Part shown: one piece after another, positions 16,382-25,331 of the stretch
Position numbering within the stretch: position 1 is the first letter of the stretch
Layout: the number at the start of each line of letters is the position of its first letter
Source of the DNA: an uncultured Treponema sp.
GTDB lineage: Bacteria > Spirochaetota > Spirochaetia > Treponematales > Treponemataceae
NCBI GenBank assembly: GCA_946411505.1
Contig: CAMKEG010000002.1
Span: 248,001-312,000, forward strand
Direction of reading: 5' to 3'
DNA: 64,000 bases
Position numbers and translations under genes: made by a program
The notes under the pieces: generated by a model
Database searches by the model: none
The model's input: only the letters and a program-made list of their open reading frames with translations
What the model was told of the DNA's origin: nothing

Positions 16382-17550
16382 TGAACACAAGACCCGACAG
16401 GCTTAGCGCCTCGATGATGCAGATTCCCCCAAGCGGAATCAGAAAATTTTTTGAAATGCTTATCGGCCATGACGACGTGATATCTTTGAGCGTCGGCGAG
16501 CCGGACTTTCCCACGCCTTGGGTGATTCGCGAGGAAGCCTTTTACCATTTGGAAAAGGGTCACACAAGCTACACCTCAAACTGGGGCTTGATTGAATTGC
16601 GCGAAGAGATTGCAAAATACCTCGCGCGCTACAACATGTCTTACGAGCCCAAAAACGAAATACTCATCACGGTCGGAGCCAGCGAAGGCGTCGACGCGGT
16701 TTTGCGCGCGATTCTTAATCCCGGCGACGAAATCATCGTAAGCCAGCCATGCTACGTAAACTACGTTCCGCTCGCGGAGCTTTGCCAGGCCAAGGCCGTT
16801 CCGCTGGACACAGGAAAGTCCAATTTTTATCCGACGGCGGAAGCGGTGGAAAAGTTAATCACGCCAAAGACAAAGGCTTTGATGATTTGCTCTCCCAACA
16901 ATCCCACCGGAACGATGATTCCCAAAGAGGAGTTGAAAAAAATCGCCGAGCTTGCCAAGAAGCATCAGTTTTGGGTAATCAGCGACGAAATCTATTGCGA
17001 GTTGGTTTACGACGGAAGCGAGCACGTTTCGATCGGCTCCTTCCCGGGCATGAAAGACTACACGATCATCCTTAACGGCTTTTCAAAATCGTTTGCGATG
17101 ACCGGCTGGCGCATCGGCTACATCGCCGCGCCCAACGAGCTTTTGTCGCAAATAGTGAAGGTTCACGGCTACAACACAATTTGCGCGCCAATATTTAGCC
17201 AGTACGCGGCGGCCGAAGGACTTCGCAACGGCTGGAAGGAAGTTGAAAGAATGCGCGTAAGCTACCAGCAGCGCCGCAACTTGATGGAAAAAGCCTTTAA
17301 CGAAATGGGCCTTCCGGTGCCGGAACCAAAGGGCGCCTTTTACATGTTCCCCGACATTTCCGCCACGGGATTGAGCAGCGAGGAATTTGCCACGCGGCTT
17401 TTTAAGGAGCGCAACGTGGCCGTCGTTCCCGGAAGCGTTTTTGGCGCGGGCGGCGAGGGCCACATCCGCGTATGCTACGCCACTGCGGTAGATAAGATAA
17501 AGATAGCGTTAGAGCGAATACAACTTATGGTGCAAAACCTTAAACGGTAG
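16381..17550 (+). CDS. PLP-dependent class I/II aminotransferase (389 aa)
   Basis: Fold-type I aminotransferase for amino-acid metabolism. Substrate pocket features are SVGEPDFPTP near residue 37, the cofactor-binding SPNNPTGTMIP near 170, DEIYCELVYDG near 202 and the PLP lysine in LNGFSKSFAMTGWRIGY near 235; the C-terminal arginine is in HIRVCYA. The exact substrate (aspartate, aromatic or branched-chain) cannot be told from sequence alone. It is translationally coupled to the Lrp regulator, which suggests amino-acid feedback control. Confidence 0.92.
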   Translation: MNTRPDRLSASMMQIPPSGIRKFFEMLIGHDDVISLSVGEPDFPTPWVIREEAFYHLEKGHTSYTSNWGLIELREEIAKYLARYNMSYEPKNEILITVGASEGVDAVLRAILNPGDEIIVSQPCYVNYVPLAELCQAKAVPLDTGKSNFYPTAEAVEKLITPKTKALMICSPNNPTGTMIPKEELKKIAELAKKHQFWVISDEIYCELVYDGSEHVSIGSFPGMKDYTIILNGFSKSFAMTGWRIGYIAAPNELLSQIVKVHGYNTICAPIFSQYAAAEGLRNGWKEVERMRVSYQQRRNLMEKAFNEMGLPVPEPKGAFYMFPDISATGLSSEEFATRLFKERNVAVVPGSVFGAGGEGHIRVCYATAVDKIKIALERIQLMVQNLKR

Positions 17551-17597
17551 CAAGACCATAAACCTTGTGGCGTTTTGTTAGTGGAAGTATTTACGTG

Positions 17598-17700
17598 CCC
17601 GCTCGCGCGGACTACTGGCAATAAGCCACTGCTATTAATGCGCAACATATCCATATCGCGCTTTGGCAAGGAAATTATCCACAGGTCCGCTCGCGCGGAC
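17598..17700. repeat. Repeated CCGCTCGCGCGGAC hairpins
   Basis: CCCGCTCGCGCGGAC occurs at 17598-17612 and, as GTCCGCTCGCGCGGAC, at 17685-17700. Each folds as a short GC stem with a TCGC loop. The second sits three bases from the WbaP stop and may help end minus-strand transcription. The rest of 17551-17702 shows no gene. Confidence 0.5.
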
Positions 17701-17702
17701 TG

Positions 17703-19136
17703 TCAATATGCGCCTTTGCCGCAGAGGACGACCCAGACGGTTTTGATTAGAATCCAAATGTCAAGCCAAATCGACCAGTTTTGGATATAGTAGGCGTCAA
17801 GCGTCACACGGTCTTCGTAGGCGGTGTCGCTGCGGCCTGAGGTTTGCCACATGCCGGAAAGGCCTGGCAGGACAGAAAGAATGTAGTCCGCCTTTTTTCC
17901 GTAGCGCTCAAGCTCGTCTTGCATTACAGGCCGCGGTCCCACAAAGCTCATCTGGCCGACAAAAATATTTATCAATTGCGGAAGTTCGTCCAAGCTTGTC
18001 TTGCGGATGAATTTTCCGAATGGCGTGACGCGGGGGTCGTTTTCAAGCTTGCGGTCTTTTTCCCATTGTTTTCTCATCTCGGGATTTTCTTTTAGGATTT
18101 TTTCAAGCTGCTGGTCCGCGTTTATATACATTGAGCGGAATTTCCAGCACTTGAATTCCTTGCCGTTGTGGCCGACGCGCTTGTGGCCGTAAAGAACAGG
18201 GCCCGGCGACGTAAGCTTTACAAAGAGCGCGGTGAGCAAACAAACAGGCAGTGTGAGCGGGAGCGAGAAAAGAATTATCGCAATGTCAAAGGCGCGCTTT
18301 GCCACGTGCGATTGAATCTTTGTCAAATAGTTTGTGGAAGAAAAGGCCACGATTCCCGCGATGTCGCGAAGATGCGGCGCTCCGCTCATCGTGCTGTTCA
18401 ACTGTTCCGAAACTACGATTGTGTAGCGGAAAAATTTTTTTATTTCCAAAACGTCGCTCTTGTAGCCGCAAAGCGCCGCGACTTTTATCTTGCGCTTTTT
18501 TATCGCCTCAAACAATTCATCCGACGGAGGAAGAACTGGCACGCCCATAAAGTCGCCGTCCGCCTTTGGAGAGTCGTTTACAATCAAGGCCGGGCGGTAT
18601 CCCAAGTAGGAATTTTTTAGGAAGCGTTGGACAAGCAAATCGCCGGATTTTCCGGAGCAGTAAACCACCGCCGGCAATCCCCAAAATTTAAACAAGCCAA
18701 AAAAGCGGCGGACCGCCTCTCTCATTCCGGGAAGCAAAATTGTCGCGAACGGAACGGCGACTATAAGCGCGGCGGCGATGGCCACCTTGTCCTCGGCGTC
18801 TTCAACAAAGATGCTGAGCGCGATTCCGCAAAATCCAAAGAAAGTGCAGATTGAAAGGCGCTTTACGTCGTCAGCCGGAGAATTCATAATTCCTGGGTAC
18901 AAGTCCGCCGCGTAGAATACGGCCAGAATCGCTGGAATGTAAATGTAGTAGTCTATGAACGACCTGAATCTGATGAAACTTTTGTTGGCCAAGTTGACAA
19001 GGAAGAATCCGATTCCGATGCACAAAAGCAGAACCGCCGCGTCAAAAATCATTATTGTAAGGCCGGACACAAATGAGCTTGTGCGCTTGAAGTTGGCCGA
19101 GTAATATTCTTCAAATTTTTTTATGTCGTTTTTCAT
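17703..19136 (-). CDS. WbaP-like undecaprenyl-phosphate sugar phosphotransferase (477 aa)
   Basis: Polyprenyl-phosphate hexose-1-phosphate transferase that starts assembly of a surface polysaccharide at the inner membrane. Four to five N-terminal membrane helices and a central NAD-like soluble region (PAVVYCSGKSGDLLVQRFL) are followed by the C-terminal catalytic domain: one re-entrant helix, then SPGPVLYGHKRVGHNG, FKCWKFRSMY, the DELPQLINIFVGQMSFVGPRP signature and GLSGMWQTSGRSD. The size matches WbaP rather than the short PglC type. It begins six bases after the beta-CASP gene on the same strand. Glycosyltransferase genes are not adjacent, so the polymer is unknown. Confidence 0.9.
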   Translation of the reverse strand: MKNDIKKFEEYYSANFKRTSSFVSGLTIMIFDAAVLLLCIGIGFFLVNLANKSFIRFRSFIDYYIYIPAILAVFYAADLYPGIMNSPADDVKRLSICTFFGFCGIALSIFVEDAEDKVAIAAALIVAVPFATILLPGMREAVRRFFGLFKFWGLPAVVYCSGKSGDLLVQRFLKNSYLGYRPALIVNDSPKADGDFMGVPVLPPSDELFEAIKKRKIKVAALCGYKSDVLEIKKFFRYTIVVSEQLNSTMSGAPHLRDIAGIVAFSSTNYLTKIQSHVAKRAFDIAIILFSLPLTLPVCLLTALFVKLTSPGPVLYGHKRVGHNGKEFKCWKFRSMYINADQQLEKILKENPEMRKQWEKDRKLENDPRVTPFGKFIRKTSLDELPQLINIFVGQMSFVGPRPVMQDELERYGKKADYILSVLPGLSGMWQTSGRSDTAYEDRVTLDAYYIQNWSIWLDIWILIKTVWVVLCGKGAY

Positions 19137-19142
19137 AGGCGT

Positions 19143-20555
19143 TTACAAGTCGTAGCTTTCTCCATATTTTGACGATTGAACGTTCTTGAATCCGTTTTCC
19201 GCCAAATAGTTTGTCATAAATTCCTGCGCGTCTTTTTCTCCGTGCACTAAGAATAGTTTTTTTAGCCTGCTTGTGTCAACCGATTTCAGCCATTCGGTGG
19301 CCTCTTCGTAGTCGGCGTGCGCGCTGAATGCGTTGATTTTTTCCACCTTGGCGTTGACTTTGTAAATGTCGCCCATAATTTTGACTTCCTTTTCGCCGTC
19401 AAAAATGCGGCGGCCCAAAGTGTTTTCCGCCATGTAGCCTACAATCAAAATTGTGTTGCGCTCGTCTTCAATGTTGTTGGCAAGGTGGTGCAAGATGCGG
19501 CCAGCTTCGCACATTCCGTCCGCGCTAAGAATAATCATCGGGCCGGGCTTTTTGTTGAGGCCTTTGGATTCGTCCACGCTGGTTACCATTTGCAAGGCGT
19601 TGAAGCCAAAGGGGTTTTTGTGGTGGACAAGGAAGGCTTGCGAAACCTTTTCGTCGTAGCATTCAGGGTGCGACTGAAAAATCACCGTCGCGTTCACTGC
19701 CATCGGGCTGTCGACGTAAATCGGCACTTGCGGAATCTTTTTCATGTCCACAAGTTTGTGCAGCTGGTAGATGATTTCCTGCGTGCGCTCAATGGCGAAC
19801 GAGGGCATGATTATTTTTCCTTTTTTGTCAATCGTTTCGCGAATGATTCTGGTGAGGGCTTTGAGCGCGTAGTCCTTTTGGTCGTGCTTTCGGTTTCCGT
19901 AGGTGCTTTCGCAAACGATGTAGTCCGGCGGCGGAAAGTCCGTCGAAGGGTCGCGGACAATCGACTTGTTTTTGCGGCCCAAGTCGCCGGTGAACAAGAT
20001 GCGCGTTTCCTCCGGTTTCCCTTCGTAGATTGTAAAGTATGCGAATGACGAGCCCAATATGTGGCCGGCGTCAAAAAACTCCACCGAAACGTTTGGCCCG
20101 ATGAACATCTTGCGCTTGTAGGAAACGGTGACAAATTGGTTCATCGCCTTGATGCAGTCCTGCTCGTCGTAAATCGGTTTCCAGTTAAAGCGCTCTCCCT
20201 TGCGCCTGGCTTGTTCTTCCAAGTATTCCGCGTCGCGCGCCTGAATGCGGGCGCTGTCCATTACGACAAGGTTGGCCAAGTCGCGCGTCGCGCTGGTGGC
20301 GTAAATGTTTCCGGTGTAGCCCTTTTTTGCCAAAAGCGGAATCAGGCCGCAATGGTCAAAATGTCCGTGGGTAAGAACCACCGCGTCAAGCTTTTCATGG
20401 TCAAAGTCAAAGTTGCGGTTCTTTTCGTCGGACTCGCTTCTATGGCCCTGAAAGGCTCCGCAGTCAATCATGTACGATCGTCCGTCAACTTCCAAAATGT
20501 GCTTGCTGCCGGTAACTTCCTCGGCGGCTCCAAGTGAGTAAAGTTTAATCGCCAT
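19143..20555 (-). CDS. MBL-fold beta-CASP metallohydrolase (470 aa)
   Basis: Zinc-dependent hydrolase of the RNA-processing beta-CASP class. Metal motifs are THGHFDHCGLIP near 62, the aspartate and histidine in FDAGHILGSSF near 160, and LFTGDLGR. The beta-CASP part (SPMAVNATVIFQSH, ILSADGMCEAGRILHH) and the C-terminal RMMBL motif (INAFSAHADYEE, LFLVHGEKDA) complete the architecture. Relatives include archaeal CPSF-like and bacterial YSH1-like enzymes; RNase activity is plausible but not shown. TATAAT (20569-20564) lies eight bases before the ATG, so the transcript is nearly leaderless. WbaP follows immediately. Confidence 0.9.
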   Translation of the reverse strand: MAIKLYSLGAAEEVTGSKHILEVDGRSYMIDCGAFQGHRSESDEKNRNFDFDHEKLDAVVLTHGHFDHCGLIPLLAKKGYTGNIYATSATRDLANLVVMDSARIQARDAEYLEEQARRKGERFNWKPIYDEQDCIKAMNQFVTVSYKRKMFIGPNVSVEFFDAGHILGSSFAYFTIYEGKPEETRILFTGDLGRKNKSIVRDPSTDFPPPDYIVCESTYGNRKHDQKDYALKALTRIIRETIDKKGKIIMPSFAIERTQEIIYQLHKLVDMKKIPQVPIYVDSPMAVNATVIFQSHPECYDEKVSQAFLVHHKNPFGFNALQMVTSVDESKGLNKKPGPMIILSADGMCEAGRILHHLANNIEDERNTILIVGYMAENTLGRRIFDGEKEVKIMGDIYKVNAKVEKINAFSAHADYEEATEWLKSVDTSRLKKLFLVHGEKDAQEFMTNYLAENGFKNVQSSKYGESYDL

Positions 20556-20563
20556 ATTCCTAC

Positions 20564-20592
20564 ATTATACTACAAAAATGACGATTTTGCAA
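20564..20592 (-). promoter_or_regulatory. Near-leaderless promoter of the beta-CASP gene
   Basis: On the minus strand TTGCAA (20592-20587) and TATAAT (20569-20564) are 17 bases apart; eight bases (GTAGGAAT) then reach the ATG at 20555. Confidence 0.7.
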
Positions 20593-20599
20593 ACAAAAA

Positions 20600-20674
20600 A
20601 CGGAAGCGTCCAATCGGACGCGGTGACCCCGCTCGAAACATCTATTGTGGTCTTGCCAGCAAAGACACGAGCGG
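20600..20674 (-). terminator. Terminator and hairpins after tonB
   Basis: Read on the minus strand, CCGCTCG (20668-20674 side) and CGAGCGG (20629-20635 side) enclose a smaller GTCTT/AAGAC hairpin, and then GCGTCC-GATT-GGACGC (20606-20621) is followed by TTCCGTTTTTTG. The second hairpin with its T-run is a good intrinsic terminator for the TonB operon. Confidence 0.65.
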
Positions 20675-20675
20675 A

Positions 20676-21260
20676 CTAGTTCAGCGTGAATTTTATCGGA
20701 TACCTGTATCGGACCGCGCAATTTTTTCCGTTGGCGTTGGCCGGAACGCAAACAATTCCTTTTAGCGCGGCGACCGCGGCCTCGGCAAATCCGTGGCCGG
20801 GGTCTTTTAAGACCTTGATGTTTTTTATCGCTCCCTTGCTGTCGATGAAAAGCTCCAAGTAGACGACGGCTTCGATTCCCTGGCGCAGGGCCATCGGCGG
20901 GTATTCGATTTTTGAAAGCACTTCGCGGATTGGAATAACGGGCACCGAAGAAATTTTGTGCTGGGGCAAAAAGGCGCTTTCGTCAAAATCCTTGACTTTT
21001 TTTTCTGTCTCAAGAACGCGCTCCGAGGCCTTGGGCTGCTGGACGACAATTTCTTCGCTTTGCGGCTCTTTGGGTTGAATGTATTCCTGCACGTCAACCA
21101 ACTTAAAGACGTCAGCCTGGCTAAAGTCGACTGTTTGAACGTCCTCTTCCTTTTGCTTTATGCTGAAAAAGCAAATCGCCGCCACATGCAAAAGAAGGGC
21201 GAAAATAAAAATCATTGGCCTGGCTAGCCGTGAATAGTTTGAAATAATTGCTGCGGACAT
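20676..21260 (-). CDS. tonB: TonB energy-transducing protein (194 aa)
   Basis: Links the ExbB/ExbD proton channel to the outer-membrane receptor. One N-terminal membrane helix (MIFIFALLLHVAAICFF) is followed by a periplasmic linker with Glu/Lys/Pro and the C-terminal TonB domain (YPPMALRQGIEAVVYLELFI, IKNIKVLKDPGHGFAEAAVAAL, RYRYPIKFTLN). The start is placed at 21260, one base after the ExbD stop; the open frame extends seven codons further into exbD. The proline-rich linker is short for the family. It is the last gene of the receptor/ExbB/ExbD/ExbD/TonB operon. Confidence 0.9.
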   Translation of the reverse strand: MSAAIISNYSRLARPMIFIFALLLHVAAICFFSIKQKEEDVQTVDFSQADVFKLVDVQEYIQPKEPQSEEIVVQQPKASERVLETEKKVKDFDESAFLPQHKISSVPVIPIREVLSKIEYPPMALRQGIEAVVYLELFIDSKGAIKNIKVLKDPGHGFAEAAVAALKGIVCVPANANGKNCAVRYRYPIKFTLN

Positions 21261-21261
21261 T

Positions 21262-21663
21262 TTATTTTTCCTTTGCCACAAAGCTCACGACGCGGTGCTG
21301 CAAGCTCTGCAAAATTGACGTCACGCCGTTGATGTATTTGTACGGCGTGTCCTTGTCGGCGATGATATGGATTCTGACGTTTGGATTGTTGGCGATGGCC
21401 TGGACTATCGCTTTTTCCAAAGCAGCCACGTCCAAAACATTTCCGTCGGCGGAAACGACTCCGTTGTTCTGGACCCAAATCTCAAAATTTTCGTCGGCTT
21501 GCGTTCTTTCCAAAACAGCGCTCTCCGAATAGTTTATTTTTTCTTCATAGCGCTGGTTCATCAAGGAAATTAGCATTATGAAAATCAAAAGCAAAAAACC
21601 GATGTCGGACATTGACGAGGTCGCGACGCTTGGTCGCCTGCGTTTTGTTCCTGTTTCAATCAT
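21262..21663 (-). CDS. exbD: ExbD/TolR-family protein, second copy (133 aa)
   Basis: Stator partner of the ExbB proton channel. A short N-terminal tail is followed by the single membrane helix MSDIGFLLLIFIMLISLMNQ, whose aspartate is the conserved protonatable residue, and a periplasmic domain with ADKDTPYKYINGVTSIL. It differs from the first ExbD, so the complex may be a heteromer, as in some Bacteroidetes and spirochaete TonB systems. Gaps to both neighbours are under 10 bases. Confidence 0.9.
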   Translation of the reverse strand: MIETGTKRRRPSVATSSMSDIGFLLLIFIMLISLMNQRYEEKINYSESAVLERTQADENFEIWVQNNGVVSADGNVLDVAALEKAIVQAIANNPNVRIHIIADKDTPYKYINGVTSILQSLQHRVVSFVAKEK

Positions 21664-21672
21664 GGCCGTTCC

Positions 21673-22071
21673 TCATTTCATTCTAAAAGAAAAATTTTCA
21701 ACCTTAAGTTTTCTTATTGTTGAAACTACGTCAATGACTTTTTGGTAATGCGTTTCCGGATTTATCGTAAGCAAAAAAGTCATGTTCGGCTGCTTTTTTA
21801 GCTTTGCGCTGATTTTTTCCGCCAAGGCTTCGATTTTTATTTCCTGCCCGTCAAGAAAAAGAGCGCCGCTTGCGTCCAGCTCGCATTTAAGTATGTCGTT
21901 TGTGTTGACGACAAGCGGCTTGTCCTTTGACGGAAGGTTCAATAAAAATCCTTTGTTGACGTTGAAGCCCGCGATTACGATAAAAAATATTATCAGCAAA
22001 AAGGACAAGTCGTTTAACGCGCCGGAACTGCTGGAATCTTCTGTGTTGCGGCGCGGCGGTCTTTTAATCAT
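21673..22071 (-). CDS. exbD: ExbD/TolR-family protein, first copy (132 aa)
   Basis: Same family as the following gene: basic N-terminus with RPPRRNTEDSSSSG, the helix LNDLSFLLIIFFIVIAGFNV with the key aspartate, and a periplasmic domain ending in LKVENFSFRMK. It overlaps the exbB stop by four bases (ATGA-type coupling), which keeps subunit ratios fixed. Two ExbD genes in tandem is characteristic of non-enteric TonB systems. Confidence 0.9.
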   Translation of the reverse strand: MIKRPPRRNTEDSSSSGALNDLSFLLIIFFIVIAGFNVNKGFLLNLPSKDKPLVVNTNDILKCELDASGALFLDGQEIKIEALAEKISAKLKKQPNMTFLLTINPETHYQKVIDVVSTIRKLKVENFSFRMK

Positions 22072-22688
22072 ATCAGCTCCGGAATCAAGTCGTCGATGGC
22101 TTTGGACGCTTCGGCCGCGAATGAGTCGACGCGCTGAATCAAAAGGTTGTAGGCGACGAGCGCCGTGATTGCGATTATCAAGCCGAATACGGTTGTAATC
22201 AAGGCCTCGTAAATTCCTCCGGCGACAAGCTGCGCGTTTACGTCAGTCGCCTCGGCGATTGAGCGGAAGGCGCCAATCATTCCTGACACCGTTCCCAAAA
22301 AGCCGGTAAGAGGCGCTAGCGAAGAAAGCGCGGTAAGGTAGTTGAATCCGTTTTCCATTCTGCGCAAGCGTTCCTGGGCTTCGCGCTCGGCGGCTCTTTC
22401 CATTCTGTTTTCGCCGTACTTCGCGTTTTCCAAGAGCGCCAAAAGGATTGACGCGATTGTTTGGTTGCGCTGGCAGCTTTTCAAAAAGCTTACGGCTTCT
22501 ACCTTTTTTCCCTCGCGCAAAAATTCCTTGATTTTTTCGCTTGTAGGGCTGGCCTTGCAATTGTGCCAATAAAGGTAGATGCAGCGCTCAATAACAATCG
22601 CGACTGTCGCTACGGAGAAGGCCAAGAGCACCCACATGAAGGGGCCGCCAAGCTTGAACAATTCAATTAAACTAAAACCGTTTTCCAT
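22068..22688 (-). CDS. exbB: ExbB/TolQ/MotA-family proton channel (206 aa)
   Basis: Inner-membrane proton channel energising TonB. Three membrane helices are visible: residues ~14-34 (FMWVLLAFSVATVAIVIE), ~120-145 (LTALSSLAPLTGFLGTVSGMI) and ~160-185 (EALITTVFGLIIAITALVAY). The LAPLTGFLGTVSGMIGAF block is the family signature. It follows the receptor gene by 48 bases and is coupled to exbD. Confidence 0.93.
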   Translation of the reverse strand: MENGFSLIELFKLGGPFMWVLLAFSVATVAIVIERCIYLYWHNCKASPTSEKIKEFLREGKKVEAVSFLKSCQRNQTIASILLALLENAKYGENRMERAAEREAQERLRRMENGFNYLTALSSLAPLTGFLGTVSGMIGAFRSIAEATDVNAQLVAGGIYEALITTVFGLIIAITALVAYNLLIQRVDSFAAEASKAIDDLIPELI

Positions 22689-22736
22689 TTTTATTCCTCC
22701 TAATAGGTGTCATTTAGCGCCGCTGTTACATCGCCG

Positions 22737-25265
22737 CTAGAAATTCATCTTAATTCCAAGCGACGGAATCGGGACGCCGATTGAGAAGTCGGCTGATTCC
22801 GCTTTTTCGCTAGGCTCGCCAGTGTAACTGTTGAAAGACTTGTCTCCCTTTGGCGAGTAGAGATTCACGAAGATGTCCTGCAAGGCAAAGTAGAATTCCC
22901 ACTTGAATTTGTCGTTGTGAGTTTTCCACTGGTAAGAAATTCTCAAGTCGACAGGGCAAGAAATCTGAGTTCTTAAAGTGTCGCTGTATACCGACGAGCG
23001 CGAGTAGCGCTGGACTATGGCTCCGTCGTCCATGACTGCGGCGTAGCAAGAAGTGTCTCCAATTTTTTGCTTTGGAGCGCCTGTGGCCAAGGTTCCTTTT
23101 ACCGTGAAAGTCCATCCTCTTCCAAAGCGCCAGTTGCTGACGATGTTCAATGTGTGGAAGCGGTGGTAGCTGGGATAGAACCATTCGTCAAGCGGCGCAT
23201 TGGACATCGACTCAACATGGTCGTTCTTTCCTACGACTGATGGATTTTTCAGGCGCGAGTATACGAACGAGTATGAAATGTATCCGTCCCATTTGTCTCC
23301 AACTTTTTTTTCTATCATGGCGTCCACGCCAAAGATGTGGCCCTTTCCGTTGTCCTTGTAATACATCGTCGAGTCCTTGTAGCCGCTCGCTTCTGTTGAA
23401 ACATTGTAAGAATAAATTCTTGAGAGGTAATTCTTGTAGTAAGTTTCCAACTTGAAGCTCCAGCCGTTTGTCAAAACGGCGTTCGCGCCCAGGACCGCGA
23501 AAATCGCGCGGTTTTGACGCATGTCAAAGTCTTTTATTCCCATGCTCTTTGTAATAAGCATGATGTCGCGGGGCGTCGAAGTGAACAAGCCGCTTCCAGC
23601 CGTGAACGAGGCCTTGTCAAGAATGCCTTTGTCCTTGAACGGCGTCAAAGTGATTGAGGCGCGCGGACAAACGTCGGGAACAAAGTTGAGGCAAAAATTG
23701 TCGCTTGTGTTGAAAAGATTCATGTGCTCAAATCTAACGCCAATTTCTGTTTGGACCAAATCTTTTTCCTTTCCGTAATTCCAAGAAAGATAGGCGGCGT
23801 TTCCTAAAATGTTGTTTCCAGTTATGTCGCTGGCCCATTTTGTTTTCTTGAACAAGCGCGCGTCGCCGTCGCCGATGTCGGTGTACCTGTCCTGCAGCTC
23901 CTTGATTTTTGTGGTCGTCATGCACTCGTCGACGCCGAACGCCAAATGGTTCTTTTCCGAAAGCTGGAGCTCCGTGTCGAACCTTCCTGTGAGCATGTGG
24001 GCGTCGATTTTTTCGTTGCCGTCGTTTTTCAAATACGGCAAGTCGTAATAGGCGCCGGCCTTTACGCTTGGAAAGCGGCCGCCGTATTTTTTTATGAAAT
24101 CATCGTTGTAATAAATCTTTCCGTATTCGGTTGAGCTCATTTTCATGTCTTCAAACATTCCGTTGTAGGAAAGCGAGCCGCGAAAAAGCAATTTGTCGCT
24201 TTTCAAATATTTGATGTTGAGGCCGGCCAAAACTTGGTAGATGTCGTAGTCCATTTTTCCGTTTGTCGAGTAGAATCCCTTGGTTTCCGTTTGGTCAACC
24301 GAAAGTCCGTCGCTTCCGAAAAAGCCGGTGAACGCTATGTCCAGTTCCGGCTTAGGCTTGAAATTAGTTTTAAGGAACAAGTCGCGGATGTAAGGCGGCC
24401 GCTTTAACATGTCCAGGCTTGTGTCGCCCGTCGCTTTGTACAAGGCGATGAACGGCTCAAGGAATGTGAGGTGGGTTCCTATAATCATTCCGCCAACTTT
24501 TTTTCCAAAGGGGATTTGCGCGAAGAGGTCCGCGCTGGCAGTTGAAATTCCCGCGTTCAGATGAAAATTTTCAAAGTCGGGCTTTATGGTCGTGGCTTCA
24601 AGAATTCCGCCTGACGCCCTTCCGTACTTCGCCGAAAAAATTCCGTTTGAAAGCTTGACGCTTTCAACCATCGCCGGATTGAAGATTGAAACGCCGCCGC
24701 CCCAGTGCCAGGGGAAGATGGTGTACATGCCGTCAAGAAGGCAAGAAAATTCCCTTGGCTCCGCGCCGCGAATTGACGGCTCCGTTCCCCAAGCGCCGCT
24801 GTAAGAAACGCCGGGCAATGTCCTTACCGAAGCCATGCAGTCTTCCATGAGGCCCATGTTTGCGGTGGAACGCATTTGCTCCTTTGACATTACGGTCGAC
24901 ACGCCGGCCTTTTCTTCTATGCCGTCCGGAGAGGCTCTGTTTACGACAAGCTCTTGTCCTTCGATGACATCGGAAATGGACATCGGAATTCGGACTTCTT
25001 CGTCGGCCGCGGAAAAAGCGGCGCCGGCGTTTTTGTAGCCAACCAGCTTTGCCTCCAAACTGCCGGAAGAAATGTTGTCTGGAACGGAAATGACCGCGAC
25101 GCCGTTTTCGTCGGTTTGCGCGCCTGCGGAATCTTTTGCGGCGAGCGAAACTTTTACGCCTTCAAGCGGAATTTCAAGGTCTTTGTCGAACACATAAACT
25201 TTGATTTCCCCGGCAAAAAGAAGCGCCGGAGCGAAGGCCAAAACAATTGCCAATAACTTTTTCAT
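22737..25265 (-). CDS. TonB-dependent outer-membrane receptor with CarboxypepD_reg-like N-domain (842 aa)
   Basis: Imports an unknown large substrate across the outer membrane. Signal peptide (LLAIVLAFAPALLFAG), then a CarboxypepD-regulatory-like beta domain (residues ~20-100, VYVFDKDLEIPLEGVKVSL), a plug domain (~115-225, with MSKEQMRSTANMGLMEDCM, LPGVSYSGAWGTEPSIRG and KYGRASGGILEATT), and a beta barrel of ~600 residues ending in IPSLGIKMNF with a terminal Phe. The substrate is not obvious; the operon encodes its own ExbB/ExbD/ExbD/TonB motor. It is transcribed from a promoter nearly identical to that of the adjacent ECF sigma gene, so it is probably under that factor's control. Confidence 0.9.
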   Translation of the reverse strand: MKKLLAIVLAFAPALLFAGEIKVYVFDKDLEIPLEGVKVSLAAKDSAGAQTDENGVAVISVPDNISSGSLEAKLVGYKNAGAAFSAADEEVRIPMSISDVIEGQELVVNRASPDGIEEKAGVSTVMSKEQMRSTANMGLMEDCMASVRTLPGVSYSGAWGTEPSIRGAEPREFSCLLDGMYTIFPWHWGGGVSIFNPAMVESVKLSNGIFSAKYGRASGGILEATTIKPDFENFHLNAGISTASADLFAQIPFGKKVGGMIIGTHLTFLEPFIALYKATGDTSLDMLKRPPYIRDLFLKTNFKPKPELDIAFTGFFGSDGLSVDQTETKGFYSTNGKMDYDIYQVLAGLNIKYLKSDKLLFRGSLSYNGMFEDMKMSSTEYGKIYYNDDFIKKYGGRFPSVKAGAYYDLPYLKNDGNEKIDAHMLTGRFDTELQLSEKNHLAFGVDECMTTTKIKELQDRYTDIGDGDARLFKKTKWASDITGNNILGNAAYLSWNYGKEKDLVQTEIGVRFEHMNLFNTSDNFCLNFVPDVCPRASITLTPFKDKGILDKASFTAGSGLFTSTPRDIMLITKSMGIKDFDMRQNRAIFAVLGANAVLTNGWSFKLETYYKNYLSRIYSYNVSTEASGYKDSTMYYKDNGKGHIFGVDAMIEKKVGDKWDGYISYSFVYSRLKNPSVVGKNDHVESMSNAPLDEWFYPSYHRFHTLNIVSNWRFGRGWTFTVKGTLATGAPKQKIGDTSCYAAVMDDGAIVQRYSRSSVYSDTLRTQISCPVDLRISYQWKTHNDKFKWEFYFALQDIFVNLYSPKGDKSFNSYTGEPSEKAESADFSIGVPIPSLGIKMNF

Positions 25266-25283
25266 TTTAACAACCTCGTTGTT

Positions 25284-25318
25284 TATAAGACAACCAAGGC
25301 CGTTAAAACTGTCACTTT
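25284..25318 (-). promoter_or_regulatory. ECF-type promoter of the TonB operon
   Basis: On the minus strand AAAGTGACAGTTTT (25318-25305), eight bases, then TGGTTGTCTTATA (25296-25284). It matches the promoter of the ECF sigma operon in 24 of 27 motif positions with identical spacing. The ACA/GTC cores at this distance fit the AAC/GTC layout of group-specific ECF promoters. Confidence 0.75.
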
Positions 25319-25331
25319 AAATTTTAATTTT